Source of the DNA: DASYAE01 sp036501535
Lineage (GTDB): Bacteria > Actinomycetota > Actinomycetes > Streptomycetales > Catenulisporaceae
NCBI GenBank assembly: GCA_036501535.1
Contig: DASYAE010000016.1
Span: 1 to 6,158, forward strand
Length of the DNA: 6,158 nt
Reading direction: 5' to 3'
Below, piece by piece: positions 1 to 5,895 of the stretch (within the stretch, counting starts at the first letter, position 1; every line of letters starts with the position of its first letter). Below the pieces are notes generated by a model, which saw nothing but the letters and a program-made list of their open reading frames with translations, made no database searches and had not been told where the DNA came from. Both the position numbers and the translations under genes were made by a program.

Positions 1-117
1 ATCGGCATCACCAGTTGGGGCGCTGGCTGCGCGGTAGCGGGCATCCCGGGCGTGTACACCCGCCTGGCGAACAGCCAGATCGCGTCCTTCGTCAGATCCA
101 CGGTGGCAGGCGGCTGA
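1..117 (+). CDS. Trypsin-like (S1 family) serine protease, C-terminal end only
   Basis: The first 38 codons are open from the window edge to a TGA at 115-117 and are the tail of a secreted-type trypsin-like serine protease. The reading is GITSWGAGCA followed by PGVYTRLA and a short tail ending STVAGG. In S1 proteases the Ser-Trp-Gly strand lines the substrate pocket, the Cys after it pairs with an upstream cysteine, and the Pro-Gly-Val-Tyr-Thr segment forms the back of the pocket. The glycines at the SWG and PGVYT positions fit an open, trypsin-like S1 pocket, but the Asp that sets Arg/Lys specificity and the catalytic triad lie outside the window. Signal peptide, prodomain and start are also not visible. 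The gene converges on ssgB with a hairpin between them. The family call is firm despite the short length; substrate and exact role are unknown. Confidence 0.9.
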   Translation: MGITSWGAGCAVAGIPGVYTRLANSQIASFVRSTVAGG

Positions 118-170
118 TCCGGCGTCCTGGGGCGGCCTAGGGCTTCCCGGGAGTACAGGCGCACACATCA

Positions 171-200
171 CTGCAGGCCGGCCATGAGGCCGGCCTGCAG
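171..200. terminator. Bidirectional terminator hairpin between protease and ssgB
   Basis: A perfect 13-bp inverted repeat (CTGCAGGCCGGCC at 171-183 and its complement at 188-200) flanks a 4-base ATGA loop. It sits between two convergent stop codons (117 on + and 223 on -), so it can serve both genes. There is no T-run on either side, which is common for intrinsic terminators in high-GC actinobacteria. Termination is inferred from position and stem strength. Confidence 0.75.
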
Positions 201-222
201 CGCGATTCTGTCGAACCTGGAC

Positions 223-636
223 TCAGCTGCCCGCAAACAGGTGCGCCAGCTCCGTGTCGATGTCGTAGTGCCGCGGCTCGGTGCCCGGCGGCACGGCCGC
301 GTTGGTGCGCTTGAGGAACGACTCCAACGCCCGCGCCGGAGCCTCCAGCAGAGCCTCTCCCTCGGGCGAGGAGAGCGCGATACAGACGATCCCCTGCCCC
401 CGCCCCTGTGATGGCCACACCCGGACGTCCCCGCACCCTGTGGGCCGCCTCAGGCCTTCTGAGAGCAGCTCTCGAGCGAAGACCCAGTCCACCGTCTCCT
501 GGCCGCCGGTGTGGAACGTCGCGTGGACCGCGTAAGGGTCGGCCGAGTCGTACCTCAGCCCCGCCGGAACAGGCAGCGACGAATCGCTCGACACGACCAG
601 GCGCAGATGCAGCTCACAGGTCACCGATGTGCTCAT
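223..636 (-). CDS. ssgB: SsgB, SsgA-like sporulation-specific cell division protein
   Basis: This 137-residue protein matches the SsgA-like protein family closely along its whole length and is closest to SsgB, judged from remembered Streptomyces sequence. The N-terminus (residues 5-16, VTCELHLRLVVS), the LPVPAGLRYD block (21-30), DPYAVHATFHTG (33-44), VWPS (73-76) and the EALLEAPARALESFLKRT helix (94-111) are all hallmarks. In Streptomyces, SsgB is a cytoplasmic protein that marks future sporulation septum sites with SsgA and recruits FtsZ. The glycine at residue 118, reported as important for septum placement in SsgB orthologues, is present (PPGTE, 116-120). The start is supported by family alignment and by a GAAAGG ribosome-binding sequence (647-652, minus strand) ten bases before the ATG. 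The gene stands alone: 1.07 kb separates it from gad upstream, and a hairpin follows its stop. No truncation or frameshift is seen. Confidence 0.95.
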   Translation of the reverse strand: MSTSVTCELHLRLVVSSDSSLPVPAGLRYDSADPYAVHATFHTGGQETVDWVFARELLSEGLRRPTGCGDVRVWPSQGRGQGIVCIALSSPEGEALLEAPARALESFLKRTNAAVPPGTEPRHYDIDTELAHLFAGS

Positions 637-693
637 GGGCGGCCGGCCTTTCCCGTAAGAGTGCGCTGGGTCTACGCACGGAACGTCGGCAAG

Positions 694-719
694 ATGCCAC
701 CAGAGCGTGGGCGGTAAAC
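694..719 (-). promoter_or_regulatory. Weak candidate ssgB promoter of stress-sigma type
   Basis: On the minus strand GTTT (716-719) is followed after 16 bases by TGGCAT (694-699), about 58 bases before the ssgB start. The spacing fits the GTTT-N14-16-GGGTAT pattern of SigB/SigH-type promoters, and Streptomyces ssgB has been reported as SigH-dependent. The -10 element matches only four of six bases, so this is a suggestion, not a firm site. Confidence 0.2.
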
Positions 720-924
720 CCCCGAAACCGCTCAGCAGGGGTATTCATACGCCGTGCGGTTGAATGTGCGCCCACGAACGGACGGACGGTCCCCCTACCG
801 GCACCGTCAAACCGGCATCCTCGCCCTATGGCACTCCACCATCCATCAGGCTCGCCGACATGGTCCATGGCAATCCCTCGATCAGGCTAATCGGGAGTCG
901 GGTGTCACTCCTCGACGAAAGTAC

Positions 925-965
925 TGTCCACAATTTCTTGAAAAACGGTCCAGGGGGTCTTGACA
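925..965. repeat. Possible solo insertion-sequence end (IS3-family-like)
   Basis: This 41-base block begins TGTCCA on the plus strand and ends TTGACA, so on the minus strand it begins TGTCAAG and ends TGGACA. It contains an internal GGTCCA box (947-952) and an AT-rich TTTCTTGAAAAA core (934-945). The layout of TGTCCA/GGTCCA boxes around an AT-rich core resembles terminal repeats of IS3-family elements as I remember them. No matching second end and no transposase are visible in the window, so a relic or a chance resemblance are both possible. Confidence 0.25.
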
Positions 966-998
966 GCTGAAAGAATTGATGCCGGGGTGAACCCCCTT

Positions 999-1023
999 GG
1001 GAGGGTGGGGGCTGCACGGGGGG
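999..1023 (+). other. G-quadruplex motif in intergenic region
   Basis: Four G-runs of at least three (999-1001, 1003-1005, 1007-1011, 1018-1023) are separated by loops of one, one and six bases, which meets the usual quadruplex pattern on the plus strand. Just before it, GGGGTGAACCCC (984-995) can form a small hairpin. Function is unknown. Confidence 0.5.
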
Positions 1024-1341
1024 AGTGCGGCAGTCGCCGAGCGGCGGCCACGCGCCCCCCGCTGCCCGTGCCGATCACGCCGCGCAGGCGGCCTGCTTCG
1101 CCTTGGCCGTCCGCTGGCCGAAAGCTGCCTGCAGGCCGCTGTGCAGCACAGAAGCGATAGGCGCGGGCTATGGCGCGCTGGGGTGATACACGTCGTCGAC
1201 TCGCTGAGGTGCGGTCGATCCATAGGTACCGCCTGGCCAACAAGCCGCGCCCGTCCCACAGGCAACAGGCGTCTCTCAGGCGGCGCACACCCCCATAGAC
1301 GGCGATGCTGCCCAAGAAGGTTCCCAACGGTGAAGCATGCG

Positions 1342-1367
1342 GGCGCATGAGGCGCCGCACATGCGCC
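1342..1367. repeat. 8-bp inverted repeat, GGCGCATG / CATGCGCC
   Basis: A perfect 8-bp inverted repeat (1342-1349 and 1360-1367) has a 10-base spacer that itself contains GGCGCC. It lies in the gene-free stretch and is not close to a gene end or start. It could be an operator, a hairpin or chance in GC-rich DNA. Confidence 0.4.
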
Positions 1368-1528
1368 ACGCCAGACATCGCATGCCCCCAAAGCACTCAC
1401 GTGCGCCCACTTAAAGCTCGCGCGCCTGACACACCACCCTGCGCTGCCATCGCCGCGGCCCGGCAGTCCGAGCATGCTCCGCGATGCGGCGATCACCGCC
1501 CACAGACCGACCGGCGATCGTTGAACGT

Positions 1529-1570
1529 GCGGTGGCCGCCGGATGCCGATTCGCATCCGCCGGCCACCGC
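1529..1570. repeat. Strong 18-bp hairpin downstream of gad
   Basis: GCGGTGGCCGCCGGATGC (1529-1546) pairs with 1553-1570 at 17 of 18 positions around a 6-base loop (CGATTC). It is immediately followed by the 12-bp palindrome GCGTGATCACGC (1569-1580). It lies about 135 bases beyond the gad stop, past the closer gad terminator, so it may be a second terminator or the core of a structured RNA or protein-binding site. There is no T-run. Confidence 0.6.
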
Positions 1571-1654
1571 GTGATCACGCCCCAAACCCAGCCCGACCCC
1601 TCATCCCCGGCATTCCTCGCCGGGCGTCGGGCGCCGAGCGCCAAGTGCCGAGGA

Positions 1655-1698
1655 GCGCCGGGCGTCAAAGCGCCTGGCGCCACCCCGACGCCCGGCGC
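1655..1698 (-). terminator. Terminator of gad, nested hairpin
   Basis: A perfect 12-bp inverted repeat (GCGCCGGGCGTC at 1655-1666, complement at 1687-1698) encloses a 20-base loop that contains its own GCGCC/GGCGC stem. It begins eight bases after the gad stop codon in the direction of transcription. A further hairpin with CCCGGC arms (1606-1624) follows. No U-tract is present, as is usual for actinobacterial terminators. Confidence 0.7.
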
Positions 1699-1705
1699 CG
1701 ACTGC

Positions 1706-3175
1706 TCAGTGGTGGAACGCCTGCTTCGCCTCCACGCCGTGCTCCTGCATCGGGCCCGGCTGGCTGCGCAGCTCCGGCATGAGCCGGTGCAGGTCGGCCA
1801 GGAACAGGTCCGCGAGGTCCTTCGAGAAGCCGTGCCGGCACACCACCCGCAGCACCGCGAGGTCCGTCCGGTTCTCCGGGAACGTATACGCCGGCACCAG
1901 CCAGCCGCGCTCCCGAAGCCGCCGCGAGACGTCGAAGACGTCGAAGTTGGTCACGTTCTCACCCGTGGTGAACGCGAAGACCGGCAGCCGGTCGCCGTGC
2001 GTGAGCAGCCTGAAGTCGCCGATCGAATCGATGCCCTGCGACAGGTACATGGCCACGTCCCGCGAGCATTGCTGAACGGCGCGGTAGCCGTCCCGCCCCA
2101 ACCGCAGGAACGCGTAGTACTGCGCGACCACCTCGGAGCCCGGCCGGGAGAAGTTCAGCGCGAAGGTCGGCATCTCCCCGCCGAGGTAGTTGACCTTGAA
2201 GACCAGCTCCTCCGGCAGCGCGTCCGCGTCCCGCCACAGAGCCCAGCCGACGCCCGGGTAGACGAGCCCGTACTTATGCCCGGAGGTGTTGATCGAGGCG
2301 ACCCGCGGCTGCCGGAAGTCCCACTCCAGCTCCGTGTCGAGGAACGGCGCGATCATGGCGCCCGAGGCGCCGTCCACGTGCACCGGGATGTCGTTGCCGC
2401 TGCGCTCCTGGTACTCGTCGAGCGCGGCGCAGACGTCCCACACCGGCTCGTAGCTGCCGTCCATCGTCGAGCCGAGGATCACCACGACGCCGATCGTGTT
2501 CTCGTCGCACAGGGCCACGGCCCGCTCGCCGTCGAGGTTGAACTTGTCGCCCTCCATCGGCACGTAGCGCGGCTCGACCTCCCAGTACTCGCAGAACTTC
2601 TCCCAGCAGACCTGCACGTTGATGCCCATGACCAGGTTGGGCTTGGCCCCGGCCTTGTACCGATCGGGGTTCTTGTGCATCCAGCGCCGCTTGAGCGCCA
2701 GGCCGCCCAGCATGCACGCCTCGCTCGAGCCGGTGGTCGAGCAGCCCACCGCGTTGTGCGGATCCGGCGCGTTCCACAGATCGGCCAGGATGGCGACGCA
2801 GCGCCGCTCGAGTTCCGCGGTCTGCGGGTACTCGTCCTTGTCGATCATGTTCTTGTCGACGCACTCGGACATCAGCGTGAGCGCCTGGGGCTCCATCCAC
2901 GTCGTGACGAACGTCGCCAGGTTCAGCCGCGCGTTCCCGTCGAGCATCAGTTCGTCGTGGATCAGCCGGTAGGCCGCGTCCGGGGCGATCGGCCCATCCG
3001 CCAGATGGTGTATCGGCGGAGCCATCTGCATCTGTCCCAGCGGGTCGGCGTCGCCCAGCAGCGGGCTGACCGACAGCCTGCGGTCCGAGTCGCGATGTTC
3101 GCCATTCACATAGGTCCCCCGGACCTGCGGCGAGTGCAGTCCGGCCCCCTTCGTCGCGGCGCCCTGCAGCGGCAT
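1706..3175 (-). CDS. gad: Glutamate decarboxylase (PLP-dependent)
   Basis: This 489-residue cytoplasmic enzyme converts L-glutamate plus a proton to GABA and CO2, supporting acid tolerance and GABA metabolism. It aligns with E. coli GadB over nearly its full length: HDELMLDGNARLNLATF (73-89), TTGSSEACMLGG (147-158), the cofactor aspartate in HVDGASGA (D268), the PLP-binding lysine in SGHKYGL (K301) and QYYAFLRLGRDGY (352-364). It is slightly longer than the 466-residue E. coli enzyme because of about 25 extra N-terminal residues without clear motif. The start at 3175 was chosen because GGAGA (3183-3187) lies seven bases ahead; the frame stays open to 3250, but that extension has no ribosome site. 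The protein ends in Phe-His-His, comparable to the Phe-Lys-His-Thr tail whose histidine closes the E. coli active site at neutral pH. No GadC-type antiporter is present in the window. cdgA lies 165 bases upstream, with its own end structure between. Confidence 0.95.
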   Translation of the reverse strand: MPLQGAATKGAGLHSPQVRGTYVNGEHRDSDRRLSVSPLLGDADPLGQMQMAPPIHHLADGPIAPDAAYRLIHDELMLDGNARLNLATFVTTWMEPQALTLMSECVDKNMIDKDEYPQTAELERRCVAILADLWNAPDPHNAVGCSTTGSSEACMLGGLALKRRWMHKNPDRYKAGAKPNLVMGINVQVCWEKFCEYWEVEPRYVPMEGDKFNLDGERAVALCDENTIGVVVILGSTMDGSYEPVWDVCAALDEYQERSGNDIPVHVDGASGAMIAPFLDTELEWDFRQPRVASINTSGHKYGLVYPGVGWALWRDADALPEELVFKVNYLGGEMPTFALNFSRPGSEVVAQYYAFLRLGRDGYRAVQQCSRDVAMYLSQGIDSIGDFRLLTHGDRLPVFAFTTGENVTNFDVFDVSRRLRERGWLVPAYTFPENRTDLAVLRVVCRHGFSKDLADLFLADLHRLMPELRSQPGPMQEHGVEAKQAFHH

Positions 3176-3182
3176 GGGTGAG

Positions 3183-3187
3183 TCTCC
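3183..3187 (-). promoter_or_regulatory. Ribosome-binding site of gad
   Basis: GGAGA on the minus strand lies seven bases before the ATG at 3173-3175. It decides the choice of this start over the upstream in-frame ATG at 3250, which has no comparable sequence. Confidence 0.7.
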
Positions 3188-3272
3188 GATCGTCGGATTT
3201 CCTGTGCGCCTCACACTTCCACCGTGCCGCCGTCTATTCCAGCGATACACGCAGAAACCTAGCGCTGACCCG

Positions 3273-3310
3273 ACTGGGCGACCCTATATTCGCCCATTGT
3301 TCATCCGGAA
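3273..3310 (-). promoter_or_regulatory. Candidate gad promoter with overlapping operator-like dyad
   Basis: In the 165-base spacer upstream of gad, the minus strand carries an AT-rich island with TATAGG (3283-3288) as a possible -10. A poor -35 match TTCCGG (3305-3310) lies 16 bases away. An inverted repeat surrounds the -10: ACTGGGCGA (3273-3281) and TCGCCCATT (3290-3298) are complementary at eight of nine positions with an 8-base centre. Such placement is typical of repressor operators, but the promoter assignment is weak. Confidence 0.35.
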
Positions 3311-3313
3311 GGC

Positions 3314-3335
3314 CGCCCAGGGCACCGACCTGGCG
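3314..3335 (-). terminator. Weak hairpin after the cdgA stop
   Basis: Just past the cdgA stop codon the minus strand reads CGCCAGG, an 8-base spacer, then a complementary arm with one bulged base. The stem is short and lacks a U-run. It could attenuate read-through into gad but is not strong evidence for termination. Confidence 0.3.
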
Positions 3336-3340
3336 GATCG

Positions 3341-5434
3341 TCAGAACTCCGGCATCCTGGACGTGATCAGATCGCGCACCTTGTCGGCCGGGACCGGCCG
3401 CGAGAACAGATATCCCTGGCCCGTGTCCGCGCCCAGCTCGCGCAGCCGCCGCGCGTGTGCCGCCGTCTCCACGCCCTCCGCTGTCAGGGCCATGCCACAG
3501 GCGTGCGCCAGCGTGATCAAGCTGGTCACAATCGGCTCCTCGGTCGCCGAATCCGGCCCCGCCCCCTCGGCGGGCAGCATGGCGCCGACGAACGACGAGT
3601 CGATCTTCAGCGTGTGCGCGGGCAGCCGGCGCAGGTACGCCAGGTTCGAGTAGCCGGTGCCGAAGTCGTCGATCGCGATGCGCACCCCGAGGTCGGCCAG
3701 CGTCTGCAGAGTCTTGATCGCGGGCCGCCCGCTCTCGCCCGGATCCATCACCGCGCTTTCGGTGATCTCCAGCTGGAGCAGCTCCGGCGGCAGCCCCGAC
3801 TGCGCGAGCGCGTCGCGCACCTCGTGCAGCAGTCCGGGATCGTGCACCTGCCGCACGGCGACGTTGACGGAGACCGAGACCGGCTTCCCGTCGGGCGCGG
3901 GCGGCCAGTGCGCGGCGTCCTGCGCGGCGCGGCCCAGCACCCACCGGCCCAGCGCCACGATCGTCCCGGTCTCCTCGGCCAGCGGCACGAAGCGGCTGGG
4001 CCCGAGCAGGCCGCGCTCCGGATGGTTCCAGCGCACCAGGGCCTCGAACGCGCGCACCCGCCCGGCGGTCAGGTCGACGATCGGCTGGTATTCGACGAAC
4101 AGCTCCCCGCGGTCGAGCGCGGCGGGCAGCGCCTGCGAGAGCGCGTAGCGGGCGACCTCGCGCGCGTTGCGCTCGGCGTCGAAGAGGGCCCACCGGTCCC
4201 GCCCGCCGGACTTCGCCCAGTACAGCGTGATGTCCGCGGCGCGCAGCAGCTCGGCGGGCCTGGACTCGCCGGCCGGGCGCTCGACGATCCCCATGCTGGC
4301 CGTGACGACGAGTTCGCGCCCGTCGAGCACGAGCGGCCGCCGGATCGCCGCGAGCACCTGCTCCGCGACCGCGGTGACGACCTCCGGGCCGCTCGTCCCG
4401 GTCAGCACGATCACGAACTCGTCACCGCCCATGCGGCCGACCAGGTGGCCCTCCGGCGCCGTCGTCTCGCGCAGCCGCGCGGCGATCTCGATCAGCAGCC
4501 GGTCGCCGGCGTCGTGCCCGAGCGTGTCGTTGACGCCCTTGAACCCGTCGATGTCGAGGAAGCACAGCCCGATCCGGCGCGCCGGGTCGCCCTCCTCCAG
4601 CAGCGCGCCGAGCGTCTCCAGGACCTGCGCCCGGTTGGGCAGCCCGGTCAGCGGGTCGTGCATCGCCTGGTAGTGCAGCCGCGCGGTCATCCGGCGCCGC
4701 TCGGTGACGTCCTCGAACATGGCGACCACCAGCGCCGGCTTGCCGTCCTCGCCGTTGACGCAGCTGGCCCGCACCCGCGCCCAGAGGATCTCGCCGTCCG
4801 GGCGGATGAACTGCTTCTCGCCGCTCATCTGCCGCCGCCGGCCGGTCAGGATCGCGTCGAACTGCTCCCAGTACTCCGGCGGGTCGGTCGGCAGCCGCAG
4901 CGTGTGCGCGCGCAGCCCCCGCACGGCGCGCGCCTCCATGCCGAGCATGTGCGCGAGCGGCTCGTTGATCTCGAGGATCCGGCCCTCGCCGTCGCAGACG
5001 CCGATGCCGAGCGACGCAGTGCGGAAGACGGCGCGGAACCGCTCCTCGCTGGTGCGGTGCGCGGCGAGCACGGCGGTGCGGATCGTCTCCTGCTCATTGC
5101 GGGTGCGCTCACGCAGCGCCTCGGCATATCCGGCGGCCAGCCCGGCGTAGAGCGCGGTGCGCACCTCGCGGCTGATATCGGGCGGCAGGTGCTCGGACAG
5201 CACCGTGATCGAGGCGGCCAGCGACTCGGGCTGGGTGTGGTGCGAGTCGACCAGCGCGGACCCGACGCCGATACCGGCCTTGCGCGCCGAATCGGGATCG
5301 CCGAGCGCGTTGGTCACCCAGTCCGCCAGGTGGGCGAGGAACGCCCGCGTCTCGGTCGAGGTCATCGGCACGGAACTGGCGGCGGCCAGAGCTTTGGCCC
5401 AGGCCGCCGGCAAATCGGCCGGCCGGCCGGTCAT
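3341..5434 (-). CDS. cdgA: PAS-GGDEF-EAL cyclic-di-GMP cyclase/phosphodiesterase, CdgA-like
   Basis: This 697-residue protein has both domains for making and degrading the second messenger c-di-GMP. In order: an alpha-helical N-terminal region (about 8-107), a probable short coiled coil (108-130), a PAS sensor domain (about 131-245), GGDEF (about 255-415) and EAL (about 428-690). The cyclase signature is intact: DIDGFKGVND (294-303) and GGDEF (336-340). The phosphodiesterase residues are also present: EAL (464-466), N524, E556, DDFGTG (589-594), K610, E653 and Q673. The RxxD inhibitory site expected five residues before GGDEF is replaced by PEGH (327-330). The architecture and N-terminal region resemble Streptomyces CdgA, a reported BldD target that affects development. 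No transmembrane segment is seen, so it is probably cytoplasmic. The start at 5434 was chosen because similarity to relatives begins near LPAAWAKAL; its ribosome site is weak. The frame remains open to 5710, but that part uses ATA and AGA codons and looks non-coding. The specific gene name is less certain than the family. Confidence 0.9.
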   Translation of the reverse strand: MTGRPADLPAAWAKALAAASSVPMTSTETRAFLAHLADWVTNALGDPDSARKAGIGVGSALVDSHHTQPESLAASITVLSEHLPPDISREVRTALYAGLAAGYAEALRERTRNEQETIRTAVLAAHRTSEERFRAVFRTASLGIGVCDGEGRILEINEPLAHMLGMEARAVRGLRAHTLRLPTDPPEYWEQFDAILTGRRRQMSGEKQFIRPDGEILWARVRASCVNGEDGKPALVVAMFEDVTERRRMTARLHYQAMHDPLTGLPNRAQVLETLGALLEEGDPARRIGLCFLDIDGFKGVNDTLGHDAGDRLLIEIAARLRETTAPEGHLVGRMGGDEFVIVLTGTSGPEVVTAVAEQVLAAIRRPLVLDGRELVVTASMGIVERPAGESRPAELLRAADITLYWAKSGGRDRWALFDAERNAREVARYALSQALPAALDRGELFVEYQPIVDLTAGRVRAFEALVRWNHPERGLLGPSRFVPLAEETGTIVALGRWVLGRAAQDAAHWPPAPDGKPVSVSVNVAVRQVHDPGLLHEVRDALAQSGLPPELLQLEITESAVMDPGESGRPAIKTLQTLADLGVRIAIDDFGTGYSNLAYLRRLPAHTLKIDSSFVGAMLPAEGAGPDSATEEPIVTSLITLAHACGMALTAEGVETAAHARRLRELGADTGQGYLFSRPVPADKVRDLITSRMPEF
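5416..5430. repeat. (GGCC)n self-complementary tract at cdgA start
   Basis: CGGCCGGCCGGCCGG lies immediately after the cdgA start codon (5432-5434) and is self-complementary, so the start of the mRNA could fold or pair. It encodes Thr-Gly-Arg-Pro-Ala, so coding constraint and high GC may explain it. Confidence 0.45.
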
Positions 5435-5666
5435 CTGCGCCGCCCAGCGGACGCGTCTCGGTATACGGGCGCACAGTCCCACGATGCGGCAGCGGCGGAG
5501 GGAGCGAGCGAACGGGAGCCACAGTTGCAGCCGCAGCGCGCGGCGAACATCAGTGCAGTGAGAGAGCGTGCGTGGGTGGCTGAAAGCGATCCGGCGCGAT
5601 CGACCCGGCGCAGGTGGGCAGCATCGGCAGCAGTGGCCGCGGGGCCGCCAGAGAAAGAAAGCGAGA

Positions 5667-5701
5667 GGGAGGGCGAGGGCGAGGGGCAAGGGGAGGAGGG
5701 G
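5667..5701 (+). other. G-quadruplex motif in purine tract upstream of cdgA
   Basis: Six G-runs of three or four (5667-5669, 5671-5673, 5677-5679, 5683-5686, 5690-5693, 5698-5701) are separated by loops of one to four bases, inside a nearly all-purine stretch from about 5650. It lies 230-270 bases upstream of the cdgA start, on the strand that would be the template for cdgA. If transcribed with cdgA, the leader RNA would be C-rich here. A regulatory effect is possible but not shown by sequence. Confidence 0.6.
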
Positions 5702-5889
5702 CTGCGGCACCCGATGTCGTCCGACCGCTCAGTCCGCCCGGGACATCCGCCGGCCCGGCGCGCGGCTGACAGGTGCGCGCCGGCGGTGGCGGCAGGCGCC
5801 CAAGCGGGGCGGTGCGGCACGGTGCTGCCCTTTCTCCTGGGACGGTCTGCGCGGCGCCGCAGGCCTCCGCGACGTCAGCGCTCCGAGCG

Positions 5890-5895
5890 ATCATA
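5890..5895 (-). promoter_or_regulatory. Possible distal -10 element upstream of cdgA
   Basis: TATGAT on the minus strand matches the vegetative -10 consensus at five of six bases, inside a short AT-richer island. No good -35 is found at 17-18 bases. If used for cdgA it would give a leader of about 450 bases spanning the purine tract. Confidence 0.2.

Larger units (their letters stand above)
637..1705. other. Gene-poor 1.07-kb stretch between gad and ssgB
   Basis: No convincing gene is seen on either strand. The open frames here, for example minus-strand 905-1396 and 882-1556, give Arg/Pro/Ala-rich translations without recognisable motifs. They use rare codons (ATA, TTG, CTA, AGA, GTA) unlike the flanking genes, and have no good ribosome-binding site. 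The part around 740-990 is visibly more AT-rich than the rest of the window and holds an IS-end-like sequence (925-965). A G-quadruplex motif (999-1023) and several inverted repeats follow, including 1342-1367, 1529-1570 and the gad terminator at 1655-1698. It may be a decayed gene or element, or a regulatory or small-RNA region. No tRNA or rRNA was recognised. Confidence 0.6.

Noticed and set aside
845..888. ATCAGGCT repeated 36 bases apart (845 and 881), considered as a CRISPR-like or iteron array
   Set aside because: Only two 8-base copies with no further units; too short for either.
960..965. Consensus TTGACA as a plus-strand -35 box
   Set aside because: No acceptable -10 lies at 16-19 bases downstream and no gene follows on the plus strand.
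905..1396. 163-codon minus-strand open frame in the gap
   Set aside because: No recognisable motif, many rare codons, no ribosome-binding site, and it runs through G-quadruplex and IS-end-like sequence; at most a decayed remnant.
1484..3181. Long plus-strand open frame (565 codons) opposite gad
   Set aside because: It is the antisense shadow of gad; the translation is Arg/Val/His-rich without domains, while the minus strand gives a clear full-length glutamate decarboxylase.
3234..4193. Long minus-strand frame overlapping the 3' part of cdgA
   Set aside because: Ala/Arg/Gly-rich out-of-frame shadow of the EAL and late GGDEF coding sequence.
5435..5640. BldD-type palindrome upstream of cdgA
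   Set aside because: Searched for because Streptomyces cdgA is a BldD target, but no stretch matched the expected half-sites well.
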